The position numbers and the translations under genes were made by a program. Under the pieces are notes generated by a model. The model was not told where the DNA came from. It made no database searches and saw only the letters and a list, made by a program, of their open reading frames with translations. Shown here in pieces: positions 1-13,049 of a stretch of DNA of 64,000 nucleotides. The DNA comes from Pyrenophora tritici-repentis (lineage: Eukaryota; Ascomycota; Dothideomycetes; Pleosporales; Pleosporaceae). Numbering within the stretch: position 1 is the first letter of the stretch; each line of letters opens with the position of its first letter. The stretch is from assembly GCF_003171515.1 (NCBI RefSeq), contig NC_089390.1, positions 1,364,001 to 1,428,000 on the forward strand, written 5' to 3'.

Positions 1-914
1 GCGGGGCTACGGAAAGCTGGTTAAAGACACGTGAAAGTGCGGTGGAGTTTGGAACGCTACCTAGGTAGGTACATCGTATGTATGTATGCTGCTCCTTGTC
101 ACTGCCGAGGATCATCGCGGTGTGGTACTGCATTGTGAATCGAGAACCCCAATAGCGGAGTTAGGCACTTGAATTCTCGTATTCTTGTCAATTTGCGAGT
201 GTGTCATGGTGAAGTTCAGCGCTCGTCGTCCAATGCCCATCTTTGTGGGCTACCGGCTGTATGCACATTGTAGGACACGGACCGTCGGGTTATCCGAGCG
301 ATTAACATGCAGCTTAGACAAGCTGCTGTCCAAGGGACGACTTTCCCATGACCTAGATACTCTCCTACAGCTGAAGGATTCGCCGACCATCTGCATATGA
401 TGGTTCGATAGGAGATTGTGCATTGCGGGGTATCTCGTGGTACTTTTTTCTGTAGTTTCCGTTTCGGCAGTACCCCGAATAGTCAGGTGCTCGCTCTGGC
501 ATGCAGTCAACCCTGACTCCGGACGCCATGTGCCTCAACAATTTTCCATTTGAATTTTTTCATTGGTCCATACCCCTCTTTTCGGGACCAGCGGTGTACC
601 TTGTCCACCACACTTGTTGCTATCGGACGCGCGATGAGTTGGTAATACATGGAAGTACATTATGCAGCCAGATTTTTCGCTTTTAGTGCTGCTGCATGAC
701 AGTTTCGAGCCACGAGTGGAAGCATGTATGCGATTGAGGAGCTTGGGATCGAGCTCCGGTCGTGAGTAGAGCGAGTGATGGCTTTGCGCAACGGACCGTG
801 CCCAGTAGTTCGCGCATTTAGCGGTGAAAGCCGATGTGTACGGACTGTGAATGAAACCAAGCCCCCACAAACCACTGAGATCTCCCGCAAGCTTATGACG
901 ATAGGATTTGATTC
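1..914. other. intergenic, no supported gene
   Basis: Downstream of the PXA-domain gene, which ends at 915 on the minus strand. Several short open frames overlap on both strands but none has family-like sequence, a plausible splice partner or a low-complexity pattern worth calling. I see nothing here beyond likely 3' UTR and spacer. Confidence 0.5.
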
Positions 915-3759
915 TTAACTAATGCGTTCTTCTAGTAGATCCTTGACGCCTTGATCACCCAGTTCCGGAAACAGGCGCAGAACAATCAGCTCGACAACCT
1001 GGAAGACAAAATGCTTGTTGAGGTAGGTGTCATCGAGGCAGCTTAGAATATCTTCTATTTGTCGAACTTGGTCTTCGTGTTCGGAACTCGCGAAGAAACC
1101 TGCCGCTACTTTAGATGGTACCAAGTCCAGTAGTGTAGCGGCACACCGGTGCTTGATCACCTTAGCCTCTTCATCGGTTGGCATCTCTCGTGGGGGCCCA
1201 AGCGTATTGCTAGGAAAGAGTGTCGCGCGAAGTGTGCGAAGCGCCACCGGAAGGAAAGCGGGGTTCAGGATCCTCGTGTGGATAGTATGCGAAAGGAATC
1301 TGCAGTTGCAAATGGTCAGCAAACGAGAGGCATGACGAAGAAACCCCATTGGTGCAGCATGAACCCAGTGCGATTATCTTAGGCTTCGATGGATAAAGCA
1401 GTCCGCGGGACCGTCAACTGGTGATCGGACATAGCGGAGGCCATAGTGCACATAACCAATGAGTTGAACAACAGTGGATATGAATACTGATGTGGTCCGC
1501 AAAGTGAGGCGCATGCCCACGTCAAGCGAGATTGACTGCTCAGCTCAACGCAGCATGCATGTCGTGGTGTTGAAAAGATCCAGACCGCCCCAAGCATTCG
1601 GACACATTATCATTCGTCCAATGTTTCAACGCACTGATCAAACAAACTATGCCGTGCTGAGCCGGAGGAGTGCATGCTTGCTGCGATCGTCAATAGGAAG
1701 ACGAGATGACCGCAGCAGAGTTGCAGGCCGCTAGATTGAGCAAGGCCGAGGAATGAGGCGCCATCAGCTGTTGGCGCTCACCGGGGCAAGGTCGAGATTC
1801 GTGGCCAATGTCGTACTTTGACCTTTAGTGCGGCCAGTCCCGAGATGGACAGATGGGTGTAGGCAGATCAACCGGCGCGTAAGCGACCCTACTAGGGATG
1901 CTGGTATCATGATAAGACGGCTCAGGCTGCGCAACACCCTAGGCTCATACTGTAGTGCACTTCCGCTAACAGTAACGAGAAGGTACCCTATAGGATTCGC
2001 CGGGTCGTGATGCAAGCATCGTGTGGTCGATCGTGGTGTTGACAGAAGTGAGGGGCTAACCACGCCAAGCCCCCTTGTCCGAAACGTGTCGAGTTGCCGC
2101 CCGGAACGGGTGCCGAGGCTTGCATAAGATGATGCGCCACAACAAGGGTATTCCGGTGTGTAAGCCAGCGGGCCGTCGCATTCGCTGAAGCGAAGTCAAG
2201 TGACTGAAACCGTATGCGGAGCTATATCATCCTAGGTCGCACAGACCCACAGAGCATGCCAGCCTAGCCAACCAGAGAAAGGATGTCAAGATGGAAATAT
2301 TATCAAAACTTACCTGTCCAATACGCCATCAGTATCACCCACACTACCTGGACCGACCAACGCTCCATGATGGAGCATGGAGATGAAGCCCAACAGCCAA
2401 GGCATGCGGACATCTAGCTCAGCAAACTGTGCTGCACAACTCCACAAAGCCATGTTGACTACAGGCCGTTTGGCTCCCAACGGGCGCCTGGATGCCGTAG
2501 TGTCTGCGTGCGGCATTTTAGATTGGCCAGACATCTCCACCGATGACTGTTCGCTTATGGCAGATCTGGACGGAAGGGAAGATGATGTCGCAAGACTGAA
2601 GATCACTGCACGCGCCGCAGTAAACGCCAGAAATGCGTATTGGACAACAGTCCAGAATAGCCCCGAAGTGTATCCGGTCGTAGTCTGATGACAAGGCTGA
2701 CCGATGTCCAGTTGCTCTTTCGATCTGACGTCTGACCCTTCATGCGGCAGAAGACCGTAACGCTCTAGACGTGTCAATGACTGCTCTGTACTGGCATCTT
2801 CTGATTGGGAGTCCACCTCTTTAGGAGCATCGGTCTGTAGGACCTCACCTATTCTTGTAATACCTTCCCATAACACCCAGCCTTCACATGCTTTGCCACT
2901 GATGCCATTTCCAAGGATCATCTCTGCAAAGATTTCGGCAACTAGCGTGCGAAGGCAACCGTTTTCCAGATCCTCTGTTGGTAACAAGAGAGCTAACACG
3001 CCGTGGACCAGCAACTGGCGCCACGCGGACTCGCTTTCCCGTTGCTCAAAAACTGTTGACGGCACGAGATCGGTAGGGACAGGAGAGAGTGCAGGGTGCG
3101 GGTGGAGTGCGTGATAAATCGTGCGAGGATCCGATGCTAGTGAAGTGGATGAGGCGGCTTGATGCATCGCCAGGCGAAATGCTGACCAGAGCGCAATTAG
3201 ACACCCTCCATGCGATAGTCCAGGGTCGGAATCACCTACAGCTCAGATGCGCCTGGAGTAGCTCAGGGATCTCGTCTAGCAATAGTGCTTCCAAATCAAC
3301 CTTCCGGAGGCGTTGTTCGAGACCTCGCGTACAGTGGGCGATGATCTGAATTACTTCATTGACAAATACTTGATCTGGTGTGATCTTCGTGTACCACGTC
3401 TGTACGAACTCCTTTATGATTACAGAAATGATACCGTACAACTGGAGATCGACCTCATTTGAGCTTGTCAGGGGTGGTAGCATGTCTCCAATAGGGCGTG
3501 GCGTACTGCGTCCCTTCTCGCCGTTACCAAGTAGCACATTGTGAGAACAGAGCGTGCGTCGAATGAACGCTGCGGTCGCTTTATCCGAAGTTGTGTCTAG
3601 TGGAGCCTTCTGCGTCTCCACATTTCGAGTTGCACTCGTTGCACGAGGAAGGGGTAGCGAGTTGCTCCCGGGGACTCCTAGGGTAGACGATGCCGAAGAT
3701 TGGAGGCTTGGTGGCTGCGAAGGAGGGCCTTCGACATCCCGATGCGTGCTCTCCGTCAT
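915..3759 (-). CDS. PXA-domain (PX-associated) protein
   Basis: Three exons on the minus strand, 3759-3240, 3181-2314 and 1299-915, give about 590 aa. The first intron (58 nt) is ordinary. The second is 1014 nt, but its donor CAG|GTAAGT and acceptor CTGCAG join in frame exactly where the family sequence continues (GDTDGVLDR then FLSHTIHTRILN). Residues 1-90 are Ser/Pro-rich and probably disordered. From about residue 95 the PXA signature is clear (LQLYGIISVIIKEFVQTWY, ITPDQVFVNEVIQIIAHCTR), followed by LLLPTEDLENGCLRTLVAEI. PXA domains occur in sorting-nexin-like membrane-trafficking proteins. No PX or RGS domain follows, so this is the PXA-only fungal type and its exact role is unknown. It is divergent from MED10 with 245 bp between start codons. 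Confidence 0.85.
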
Positions 3760-4004
3760 CGCAGACTGATGCTCATTATCGCCGAAATTCGATGATTTCT
3801 ATAACACGTGATAGCGCGCGGAGGTGCCGTCTAGATGAGAGTTGTGTGGAAAGATATGGTAAGGTGAGAGCGATGACGACAGAAAGCCGGCAATAGTCAA
3901 GTAAGTACAGCCGAAGCTTGGCGGCGCGTTAGTAGCGCGCCCTCACCTCGCATCAACATCAGGAATCACCAAACCTCACAGAACGGCAAACTTCTAGCAT
4001 CAGC

Positions 4005-4534
4005 ATGGCCACGATAGATCCTGAAGGTGGGCTACTATACGCGTTATTGGGGTTATACTCACGATTTCTACAGTGGCGATAGTGACCGTGGAAGCGCAAC
4101 TAAAAGACATTGTGCAGAACCTCTACAACCTTATCGTGCAAGCGTACGATCACCATGGCAGTAAGACACAAGAGGCCATGAAGCGTGAGATGTATGTGGA
4201 CTGTCGAAAAGCCCTGCATGGTCAGATAGATTAACCGACTCACAGCCAAGTCCTCGTCCAGAACCTAGTACAACTGTCGCGAACGGCTCCTTCGATACAG
4301 ATCAATATCCCACCGGAGGTCATGAGTTATGTTGAAAACTCGAGGAACCCCGATATCTTCACCCGCGAATTTGTTGAGACTGTGCAAAGAATGAATCAAA
4401 TGCTAAACGGCCGAGTCGACGCATACCGCATGTTGCAGGAACAACTCGCGCGGCAAGTCTCTAGCGCCATCCCAGAACTTAAGGAAGACGTTTCCTCTCT
4501 AGTCGAGGCTACCGGAGGCAGGGTGACAGTCTAA
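4005..4534 (+). CDS. MED10: Mediator complex subunit 10 (Nut2 family)
   Basis: Three exons (4005-4026, 4074-4191, 4246-4534; introns of 47 and 54 nt with GT-AG ends) encode 142 aa. The spliced product starts MATIDPEVAIVTVEAQLKD and contains the family landmarks LKDIVQNLYNLIVQAYD, a Pro-containing segment around SIQINIPPEV, and RNPDIFTREFVETVQRMNQ. MED10 is a small helical subunit of the Mediator middle module that links transcription factors to RNA polymerase II. Length and landmarks match the family. The first coding exon is only 22 nt, so automatic gene finders may miss the true N-terminus. It shares a short bidirectional promoter with the PXA-domain gene. Confidence 0.9.
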
Positions 4535-6590
4535 CAGCCTTCTTCGTTTCCATTATTCTTATTCGCATTCATATGTTAGATTAAACTTCTGGGCTTGGGT
4601 AATTCTGGCAGTGACAACCCTGGGTTACATCTGAACGCGACCTCAAAGACAGCTACGGAATATCGTTCAAACTGAAAAGAGTGGATTTCATTGCATGGGG
4701 TTGAGTATTGTCAAGCGACGCGGAGGATCCCATAACCAGTAGTCCGTCCAGACTGCGAGCACGTCTCATCAACGCACTGTGTATCGGTCCAGATTCGATG
4801 CCTTCGGTACAGTTGCAAAAGCATACCGGAGCGGCAAACGATGTTACATTTTCAAAGTGCAAATCAAGGTTTTGGAATTGTTTCATCCCCAACCCTGCAG
4901 GTACCCGGTTGAAGATAATAGCAGGGATGGGTGTTATCAAACGTCGAAATTGCCATACCCGCGACACCCATGTCTTCATAGCGAAAACCAGACCAAGCAA
5001 GATGTTTCAACGTAACCGCCCCTGTTCTCTTTTACCTTGATCCATGATACAAGTCCATTGCACATTGTAATGTATATGCGCTCCCATCATCGAAGTCAGA
5101 CTAGCGCGACGATGCTTCTCTGCTGTCATCCAGCGGCAACGGATTTAACATGTCAGCGCGCGATCATCCGTCCCTGTGGTCTGAGAAGCCGGTGAAGAGC
5201 AAGAACCGCGCGCTTGGGTTGCAGCTGTAAGGCGCATTCAATACTCCGACATGATACGATTGGACATGACAAAGTTGATCAAATGTCACCAAAATGTCAC
5301 CCAGTCGGGGTCTCTAGACCCACAACGCCATAGAGAAACCATGAGTCCCACATTATCACGCCAGTGGTGACATCAATTCAGAACCTCTCTAGGGTCGGTA
5401 GACCACGGCATCTATACCGAGACACCAACGAGTCATGTCTCAATAAACTTGCTATTACTCACGGATTACTCACGTCTGCAAATTCATATCCTCGCACGTG
5501 CAAACGCCGGCTTCGGATACTCGCCACTCGCCGCGATAACCTGTACAATAATCGGACCGATGGGATGGCTGGCCTAACGACTAGGGGTCCGCGTCAAACA
5601 AACGTTCTCGCCCCACGTGCTGTTATTCAGCCGATGTGGGTATGTAAAGCCGAACCGTCGATACGAGGGAGGGGAGCATAGAGCTAGCTGAATTTCTTCC
5701 TTGTGGGTGATACCGTTGGGCGGGCTGTCAACTTATTAAGGTTTATCGTGGGGTGGCCTTCGCTGCGTTGCCTACAAATGGACTGAAGGGTGGGATGACG
5801 GTGGGGTAACCGCTGAAGTAAGCTCTTTATTGACAGTACACGAGCAGGATTTGGAAAATATGATACGATTTCACTTACATGAATGGATCATCTATTGAGT
5901 GAAACGGGATGAATAAGGAGCGTAAAGCCCAGGGCAGGGCATCATAGAGTGGTTACCGTTTCCGCTTGTGAGTCTTCTGTGCTTGTAGTAACCATGCATG
6001 AACTGTAGTCCAGCGATAGAACCAATTCCAATAGGAAAATGACGGGAAAAGACAGGTAATTCATGTTTATTAAACTATGCTAGTTTCTCGTCGGAAAACT
6101 AGCAAGCGACATGGTAGGATATCGGCCTCTATTTATATCTTAAATTTTATTGAAGTACGTAGGCTACGCAAAGTATCGTTTTCGAGCGATACTTGGGTAA
6201 GAAGCAAAATTCTCGTTCTTTATCCAACGACCCAGTACCTTGAGACTATTCTCTATAGAGTGAAGTCGAATAATATGGATTTGAGTGAATATATATCGTG
6301 GCAAATAATCCAGCTGTATCCTGAATTTCTCTGTAGTGATGTGCTGTGGTTGGCAACAATGATTATTATAGATACATTTACTAGACAGAGAAAGCGTTTC
6401 CACCAGATATGTAATGCAACAATACATCTTCTCTTGAACCCCTTTCTCTCATACATTCAGCAGTAATCGTGACTTGAATTATACGGTGCTGCTAGTTAAA
6501 CTACCCTACTTTCATGGCCGGTAGCGAACTCTGTCAGACCAAGGTTTCATAGATTAGATGTGCCAGCCCAATAGACCCACTATATACTTG
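4535..6590. other. intergenic; AT-rich in its right third
   Basis: About 2 kb without a supportable gene. From about 5820 to 6500 base composition drops; by hand count 6061-6480 is about 37% G+C, while neighbouring genes are near 50%. Open frames here (for example 6077-6466 plus and 4653-5000 minus) lack family-like sequence. The AT-rich part ends at the small secreted protein gene. It may be an old repeat-induced-mutation relic, but no recognisable transposon remains. Confidence 0.5.
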
Positions 6591-6897
6591 TCACTGCCAG
6601 TTCTTCTTATTGTGAACAACTTTGGTCTTACCGTCATAATTATGCTCAGCATCCCGACAGCAGTAGTTTCGCACAAAAAGCCAATCGAACTTGACCGTGA
6701 CTTCCCTACACCCTGATCCATCTTCCGCAGTACATCTTCCACTGTTGAGAGAGATTGGGATAGTAAGACGAATGGATCGACGTGGATACTGTGGCGTGTA
6801 GAGGGTAGACGTACGAGGTTGCAGGACAAACTGAGCATCCTGCTGAGACAAGCGATGCCGCATACAGGAAGATGGAGAGTTGGGAGAGAATGTGCAT
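6591..6897 (-). CDS. small secreted cysteine-containing protein (effector-like candidate)
   Basis: Two exons on the minus strand, 6897-6832 and 6788-6591, joined by a proposed 43-nt intron (donor GTTTGT, acceptor CACAG), give 87 aa. Residues 1-19 (MHILSQLSIFLYAASLVSA) are a convincing signal peptide. The mature part is about 67 aa with five cysteines (GC near the N-terminus, GRC, SGC, YCC) and is rich in charged residues. Without the intron the signal peptide runs into a different frame and the cysteine-rich frame has no leader; splicing unites them. I do not recognise a family. Size, leader, cysteines and position beside an AT-rich stretch fit a secreted effector or antimicrobial-type protein, but this is inference. 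RNA evidence for the short intron would decide the model. Confidence 0.5.
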
Positions 6898-7621
6898 GAT
6901 GGTGTTGTTTGCAGATGTGTGATGATGGTTCTTGATGGAGGTATTGGAGTTTACCTTCCTATCGACTTATTTATGTCTCATCTCATGTCCTTCTTTCGGA
7001 CACCATTGAATATGCTGTAAGAAATTAGCGGCGGAGACTTTCGTATAAGATGCGCACGTGGCAAGATTAAACGACGAGAAAGTGGATTATGTACGAAGAG
7101 AGCTCCGTGATCCCTTCACTACTATGAATTTACCACTCGTTCTTGGTCTAGGTGATGTTGAGATGAAGCGCTTTCACCATCTCTAGGTATGTCGGACTGT
7201 GAAGTAGAAGAAAAGGGACAGTTCTCTGGTAACTCTCTCAGTCTCATAACCAACTTCCCGAGCCACCAACAATTGGTTGATCAAGAACAACGCTGACGTG
7301 ATCCAACAATACCTGATATACGACAACCCCATAGCAACAATAACATGTGTATATATCTATGTATGATATGGGAAATTTTTGTAATGTTAGAGCATGATAT
7401 TTGGGGCAACTATAGGCCGCAATGATGCGTTGTCAGCCAAACGGCCGATGGAATCGTACGATATGTAGCAACAGTGTAAGCCCATTTGCATAAATTGACC
7501 GCCTTCAGGGTATGGTGACCAGAGGAGGGCACAGAAAATTCAAACAAAACATTTTAAATGCGATTCGATTCGATTCGATTCAACCCATACCAAGCTAATC
7601 CAAAGAAAACATACAACACAC
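6898..7621. other. intergenic, with a (CGATT)4 microsatellite
   Basis: Upstream of the small secreted protein gene and downstream of the GT90 gene. A pentanucleotide repeat, CGATT four times, lies at 7561-7580. Nothing else is recognised. Confidence 0.5.
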
Positions 7622-10600
7622 TCACGGCCCCGGATACCCAATCTCCTCCCTCTTATCATCAACCACTCTCCCATATTCCAACAACAACCTAAAAAACCAC
7701 GCCTCGAAATCCACATTCCGCAGCACCCTATCATGCCATTCGGTACTTCTCTCCGCGATGAGTCTAGCCTTTCTTTCCCCCTCACTCTGTCCGTTACCTC
7801 CTTTCCCACCATCAGCATCGCTTCTGTCCTTCTTCCCATCCTCGTCGTCATCAAAGACGTGCGTGCCGCTGAACCAGCGCACAAGATCTAAATGCTCGTC
7901 GCCGCGGAGACTTAGCGGAATATAGTGGACCCAGGGTTTGAGCCATTCAGTATGCCATTCTCGGAAGAGGGCCATTTTGTAGGTTAAACTACGGCTTTTG
8001 AGAAAACTGTAGAAACGGCCGGAGAAGGCATTGCCGTCCATGTCGAGTAGGTGCTTGTAATACCACGCGTCCTGGCCATCGACACGCTCTGTAACTTTGA
8101 AGAATTCTTTTTGCGCATCACAATCTCCAGGGTCGCATTGGCCGACGTGGGAGAAATGGACGTCGATGAGGTTTCGGAGCGCTTTGCGATCGACGTCGGT
8201 GACTTTGTATTTTGTGGTAGCTGGCTTTGCATTTGGTGCTGCGGCTACTGGCTCAAGGATTTGAGCGGTATCGGGCGCGTTGATCCGTTGGACAACACGT
8301 TGGCGGTGCTGGCGTCGCCATCCGCCGTTGCGACTGAAGCCACCCGTTGTGGAGCCGCGCCAGTACAGACTGTTCGTCTTGTTCTCCCAGGTCGTGTCGT
8401 GCGCTTCATCATAGCCTACTTTACCAATCCAGTACCAAGGGCTAGGATACAAGATGTCCTGGAAGCTGGAGATCTTAGACTGCGAAAAGATGGGCGTGAG
8501 TTCGTGGATGATACTGAAGGCGTTCGGGCGCTCAAAAAACCCATACGTTGAGGAAAGCGAAGGTGAATTGCAGATATCAGAAAAGGCCGTCGTGTTGTAG
8601 ATGAACCCAAGCTCGCTCGTGGCATATGCAGTAAGGTTGTCAGCAGCATAGTCTTCGAATGTCTGAGCTTGTGTATTGGCAGAGCATGACAGCCGTGAAT
8701 GCGTCCATGTCTGTTGATGCGCGAAGCGATTAAACTTGGTCGTGCTCGATTCAATGAAACGTGTCCCGTCGTTCATATCGTCGGGACGATTCGAGAAGGC
8801 GTTGCGAGGCGCAGTGTTTTTCGCAGCGCGCGGAAGAGTCTCATCCCGGGCTTTGGCTACCATAGACGCCAGGAGATCGTTAGGCACAACGACCCGTGGC
8901 TCGTCGTGCATGTTGAAGCCCAGGTCCATGTCGGGTAGATACTGTACGAACGGCTTCATCATACCAATGGTAGCTTGTTGTTGCCACTCTTCCCCGCCCT
9001 GGAAGTTCTCTACTGCCCCATGGCGCACCGCGACCGCAAGAAGTGCACTATCTTCATGGCCTAGGGCACTTGCAATACGTGAACGAATAGTTGCCGGCTT
9101 GAGCGCCCAGAATGGCAACAGCATCTCGTTGATGGTATCGTACTCGTCGATCATGATGACATTATTTCGTCTAGCAAATTCGTACCATTTATCAAAATGT
9201 GGAGGCGGCGATATTCCGTTCCGGCGGCGATATTCTTGAACTGCTTCGCCCAAAGACTTTGATTGCCGCTTGAGAGTATTTTGGAAGTCTGCTTCAGCCG
9301 CAGCGATCAGTTGAGCGGCCGGATGTCCCTTGCTCAGATCAATGGGTACTGGGGCGAGCAATGACTGAGGAGGATTGACAGGGAATGAGGTAGCGGAACC
9401 ATCAAGCCTGATTTGGCTTGTATTGAAGCGGCCAAATAGCAAAGATCCCATTGCTAAGACAGTGACGACTATGACGACCAATCTTAACCGCTTGGAGTGT
9501 CGCAAGTCTATAGTTATCGACGAATATGGCGATTCGAAAAAGTAGAGTAGCGCTGCGGAGTCGTATATAAGGGTGAAAAGGACAAACGAAAAGGTCAGGA
9601 CCGAGTGCAGTTTTGCACCGATGTGCGAAAATACAGTCAACAGAGTTGTAGCTACAGCGCCAAACTTGAAGATCTATAAAGCAGTTAGACAAGACCAAAC
9701 CAGCAACGGGCACTAGTGGAGTGAATGTCTCAAACACGAGGTTGTGAAGGCCAAAGTGACAGACGGTATGGAGAGTACGTACCATGATGAATGTAAGAAG
9801 ATTTACAATAGCGTTCACTGGCAACATCCAAAGAAAACGCTGCAGAATGCGGAAATTATGCACGTCTCTCCACTCACGGTCATACTGTGAATATACAGGC
9901 TCCCAAGAAATGGAGCTGGCAGTCAATGATGGCTCCATGAGAAGGCAGGCAGCACCACAAACGGCCGCAGTAGCCATGGCGACATCTCTCAGCACAGCCA
10001 GTCGCTGTGTCCTCTGGGTGACGCTCACCGAGGCACGCCGCGCAATGGACCCATTGGCAGACACAAGTCCGCGTCTGCTACCCTCGCCCTCTTCCCCTGT
10101 CGCTCTTATCGTGGACTCGAGTATGACCAGCCCGGCGGCCGCAAATATGGCGCTGCTCAGCCCAATGACAAACGTGCTGGACAGAGTGTAAATGCCGAGC
10201 GCAGCACTCGCAGCGACGGTTAGTACTGCCAGCGTACCATATGAATCGGTATGGCTTCGTCGGTCCAAGAGTGTCTTGGACTCGACCGCAGGACTATCGG
10301 GCACGGCGTGGGTAGGTAATGCGAGATGCTTGGCGAGGAGTTCACTCTCGGAGAAGAGGACGGCGAAGAAGGGAAGAAAAGCCTGTAGTCACGTTACTAT
10401 GCTGTCCCCTATACCCATCCGCCCTGTCTAAGCTACCTTTGTCGCCCCAATGCCGTGCTTGTCGCATGCCGCGCGGTCGCATATGGCGGACAGGGCCAGC
10501 AGTGCGCCAGCCAGCCAGCTCGTCTTTCTCTTTGGCCTGCTACTGTTTGAATATATGCCCACCCAGAAGACTGTCGGCACCCATACAATTAGCCATGATA

Positions 10601-10718
10601 TCGTCGTGATGAGGAGCGAGTGTTGTGCAGGCGTGTGCACGTGTCCGACGGCTGCCAGGACGCTGAAGAGCAGTGGAGCGACGACATTATCGGCAAGTAT
10701 GGAGACGGCCGGGTGCAT
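7622..10718 (-). CDS. membrane-anchored GT90 (CAP10/CAP1-like) glycosyltransferase
   Basis: Three exons on the minus strand (10718-10438/10437, 10382-9783, 9673-7622; introns of 54 and 109 nt) give about 977 aa. The N-terminal third is a multi-spanning membrane region: several hydrophobic segments lie in residues 1-110 (start MHPAVSILADNVVAPLLFSV), then 130-200, then TLLTVFSHIGAKLHSVLTF and LRLVVIVVTVLAMGSLLFG. The C-terminal part is lumenal and GT90-like: DILYPSPWYWIGKVGYDEAH, then NSLYWRGSTTGG, a conserved feature of the CAP10 family, and KYLL-type helices such as WYYKHLLDMDGNAFSGRFYSFL. Family members add xylose or other sugars to capsule or cell-wall glycans in the Golgi. The donor sugar here cannot be read from sequence. 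A D/G/K-rich insert lies near the C-terminus (DDDEDGKKDRSDADGGKGG). Confidence 0.87.
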
Positions 10719-13049
10719 TGGGGCAAGTGGTCAGCGCTCGTCGGAGGGCATTGAGTTGTCTGGCATGTGTCGAGATTGTCGTCGTCGTGACAGCCATGGC
10801 TTGGTGCGTGTCCGAGTAAGACCGGCGCGGAAGGGCCGCACAGATCCCTAGGGTCGAGTGACGCCATGTTGCTGGGCACCAGGTATGACGAGGTGGGCGC
10901 TTTCTTTTGTATCACAAACAGACTATAGTTTGTATATACAAAGTGAGATGTCTCCGTCTATGAGCGATTGACCGTGCGTATGACAAGTCGTGTTTGAGCG
11001 TATACCATGGACGCAAAGACTTGCATATTGGTACGCAACGGAACTTCCACAAGGCATTGCCTCTATCAACAGGCCAAGAAACCGTTAAGCAGTATGCAAC
11101 GAATACCTCACATGGCAATTCTTCATTGATAATCGCAACCGCCAGCAAGACCGGCCTTGATTGCAGCGAATCTTGGAAACCCATGTACCCATGTACCGTA
11201 CAACACGTGCTATCACAATATGAACATGATTACTCGGCACCCATGAAACACATAGCGCAAAGCTTTTGCAACTACTACATCATACGCATAAACACCATCC
11301 CGCCTCCCCTCGACGTCCGCGTGACTGCCCCTCCGATGACGGGCAACAACATTATCCACCGCCGTACCTTCCCAAACGAACAGCCTCCCACCACGTACCT
11401 CCCCCATAAAGCATCGTCACCAGCCCCCCCTCCAAACATCTCACCCGCCCATGTACCCGCCATACGAACCCCCAACCCGCTCCGCCTCAACCACCACCCA
11501 GCATGATCCCCTTCTCCCGTACATACGCGCCCACGACATGTACGTACAGTACACCTACATACGTACCATGAAGATCCCAATCTCCACCTCAAACACCAAC
11601 CAAACCCGCAGCACACGAGCACCTTGCGCCTCATTCGCGTTCGCAAACCAGCCCGCCCGCTCCCACGTCTCCCAGCCCCACAAAACACCTTATGACATGC
11701 GTCAATTTTGCGCAGATCAACCGTCGATCTAAGCGCCTTTTAGCAGAATCTAGGTAAGGGAGAGAAGGTACGTATGTAGGCTCGAGTCTTAGATGAATGG
11801 GGGGTACGTCAGCTGCAGGTGCTCTGTTTTTTTTTTCAACGGGGGTCCACTCGAGCTTATGCCCCAGCAGTGGGGGGAGCGTATATAAAGAGGGCTGGCT
11901 AAGGTAGGCTGTGTATTGCCTGTGTTTGTTTTCTCCTCTTCTTGCTGTTGTTGGCTTGTTACGTCCGTATGGTGCGTGGATGAAAAGCTTCGTCGTGTCA
12001 CATGAACTTCACGGCTTTCCGAACTCCACTATCATGGCGACTACCTGCTACGATACAACAACACCAACATCGACGCTTCCCATGTAAACTCCTCACCTCG
12101 ATGTCGCATTGCTTCGCCTCTTGCGCTTCTGCACATGCAACACTGCCTGCCATCGCTTCCGCAGCGCCCTTTTCAGCTCGACCAGGCGCTAGACAGCATT
12201 AGTCCGATGCCAGGTGCCCGCATTCCCCGAATCACGATGCTTCACCGAAGAAGCTAGCAAGCCTAGCCGTTGCTGGCCACAGTAAGAGGGGAAGGGAAGC
12301 AGGAGGGAAGGTAAGGCAGCATTCATCCGCGCCGTTATCAACCTTTCGGCCGTTCTTTGGAATCGTGCAAAAGGACCGCTGCTCCCTCACCGCCCTCCCC
12401 CTCATGTCAAACCTCACGGCAAAGGACGCAGGTTTGTTTCCTCTTTGTGATTGAAATGTGTGTGTTTTGCGCATTCAATCTCTACTTTCTCGCAAACTTA
12501 TCCTAACATTCTCCCCACTACTACTGTTCATGCATGTCCCCCCACCACCCCTCAGTCCTGCCGAATATACACGGAGGTGGCTCAACATACACGCACACGC
12601 ACATGAATCTTGTCTCCCCCTCAGGCTGCGCTAGCCAGCGCATCCCAAGTAAACCCCGCTGTCGAAAAAGTGTTGTTGTTGTCAAAGTTATATGAGTTTC
12701 TGTTTGAAATAGGCTGAAATGTGAAGAGAGTTGTCGGCGAAAGAGATGAAAAATCAAGACCAAAAAAAAACTCTGGCTTGTATGAATAATCGAGGTATTG
12801 CCAGGCTCTCGACGCAAAAAAGATAACCAATTCGGAGTTGAACCTGCACTTCAACCTCAAGGGTGTCGACAGCACGGGAGCTAAAGACCCTCTCATCGGT
12901 GTCCAGGCTGCATCTTTTGCGGAGATGGACATGGCTGATTGGCTCATGTTTTGTTGTTGTGGTACAGAATGAGATTTGTGGCAAAGATCAAGGCAAGAGA
13001 GATGGGATCGAAATGGTCGTGAAGGGCATGTCGAGCGCGGAACGCGGAA
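10719..13049. other. long intergenic region (GT90 promoter side and C2H2 3' side)
   Basis: About 2.3 kb without a supported gene. 11400-11690 is strongly C-rich on the plus strand. A T-run lies near 11827-11837 and a short A-run near 12763. A 170-codon plus frame at 10994-11506 and a 137-codon minus frame at 11275-11688 overlap each other and look compositional. Probable long 5' and 3' untranslated and regulatory sequence. Confidence 0.4.

Noticed and set aside
4653..5040. Overlapping open frames of 115 and 110 codons after MED10
   Set aside because: Both strands are open at the same place, neither reads like a conserved protein, and no splice partner was found.
6077..6466. 129-codon plus-strand open frame in the AT-rich stretch
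   Set aside because: Overlaps two open frames on the other strand, has no family-like sequence or leader, and reflects AT-rich composition.
8051..9239. Plus-strand frames of 166 and 167 codons across the GT90 gene
   Set aside because: Antisense shadows of a well supported minus-strand exon.
10994..11506. 170-codon plus frame upstream of the GT90 gene
   Set aside because: C-rich composition in its second half keeps the frame open; the opposite strand is open too; no domain or leader.
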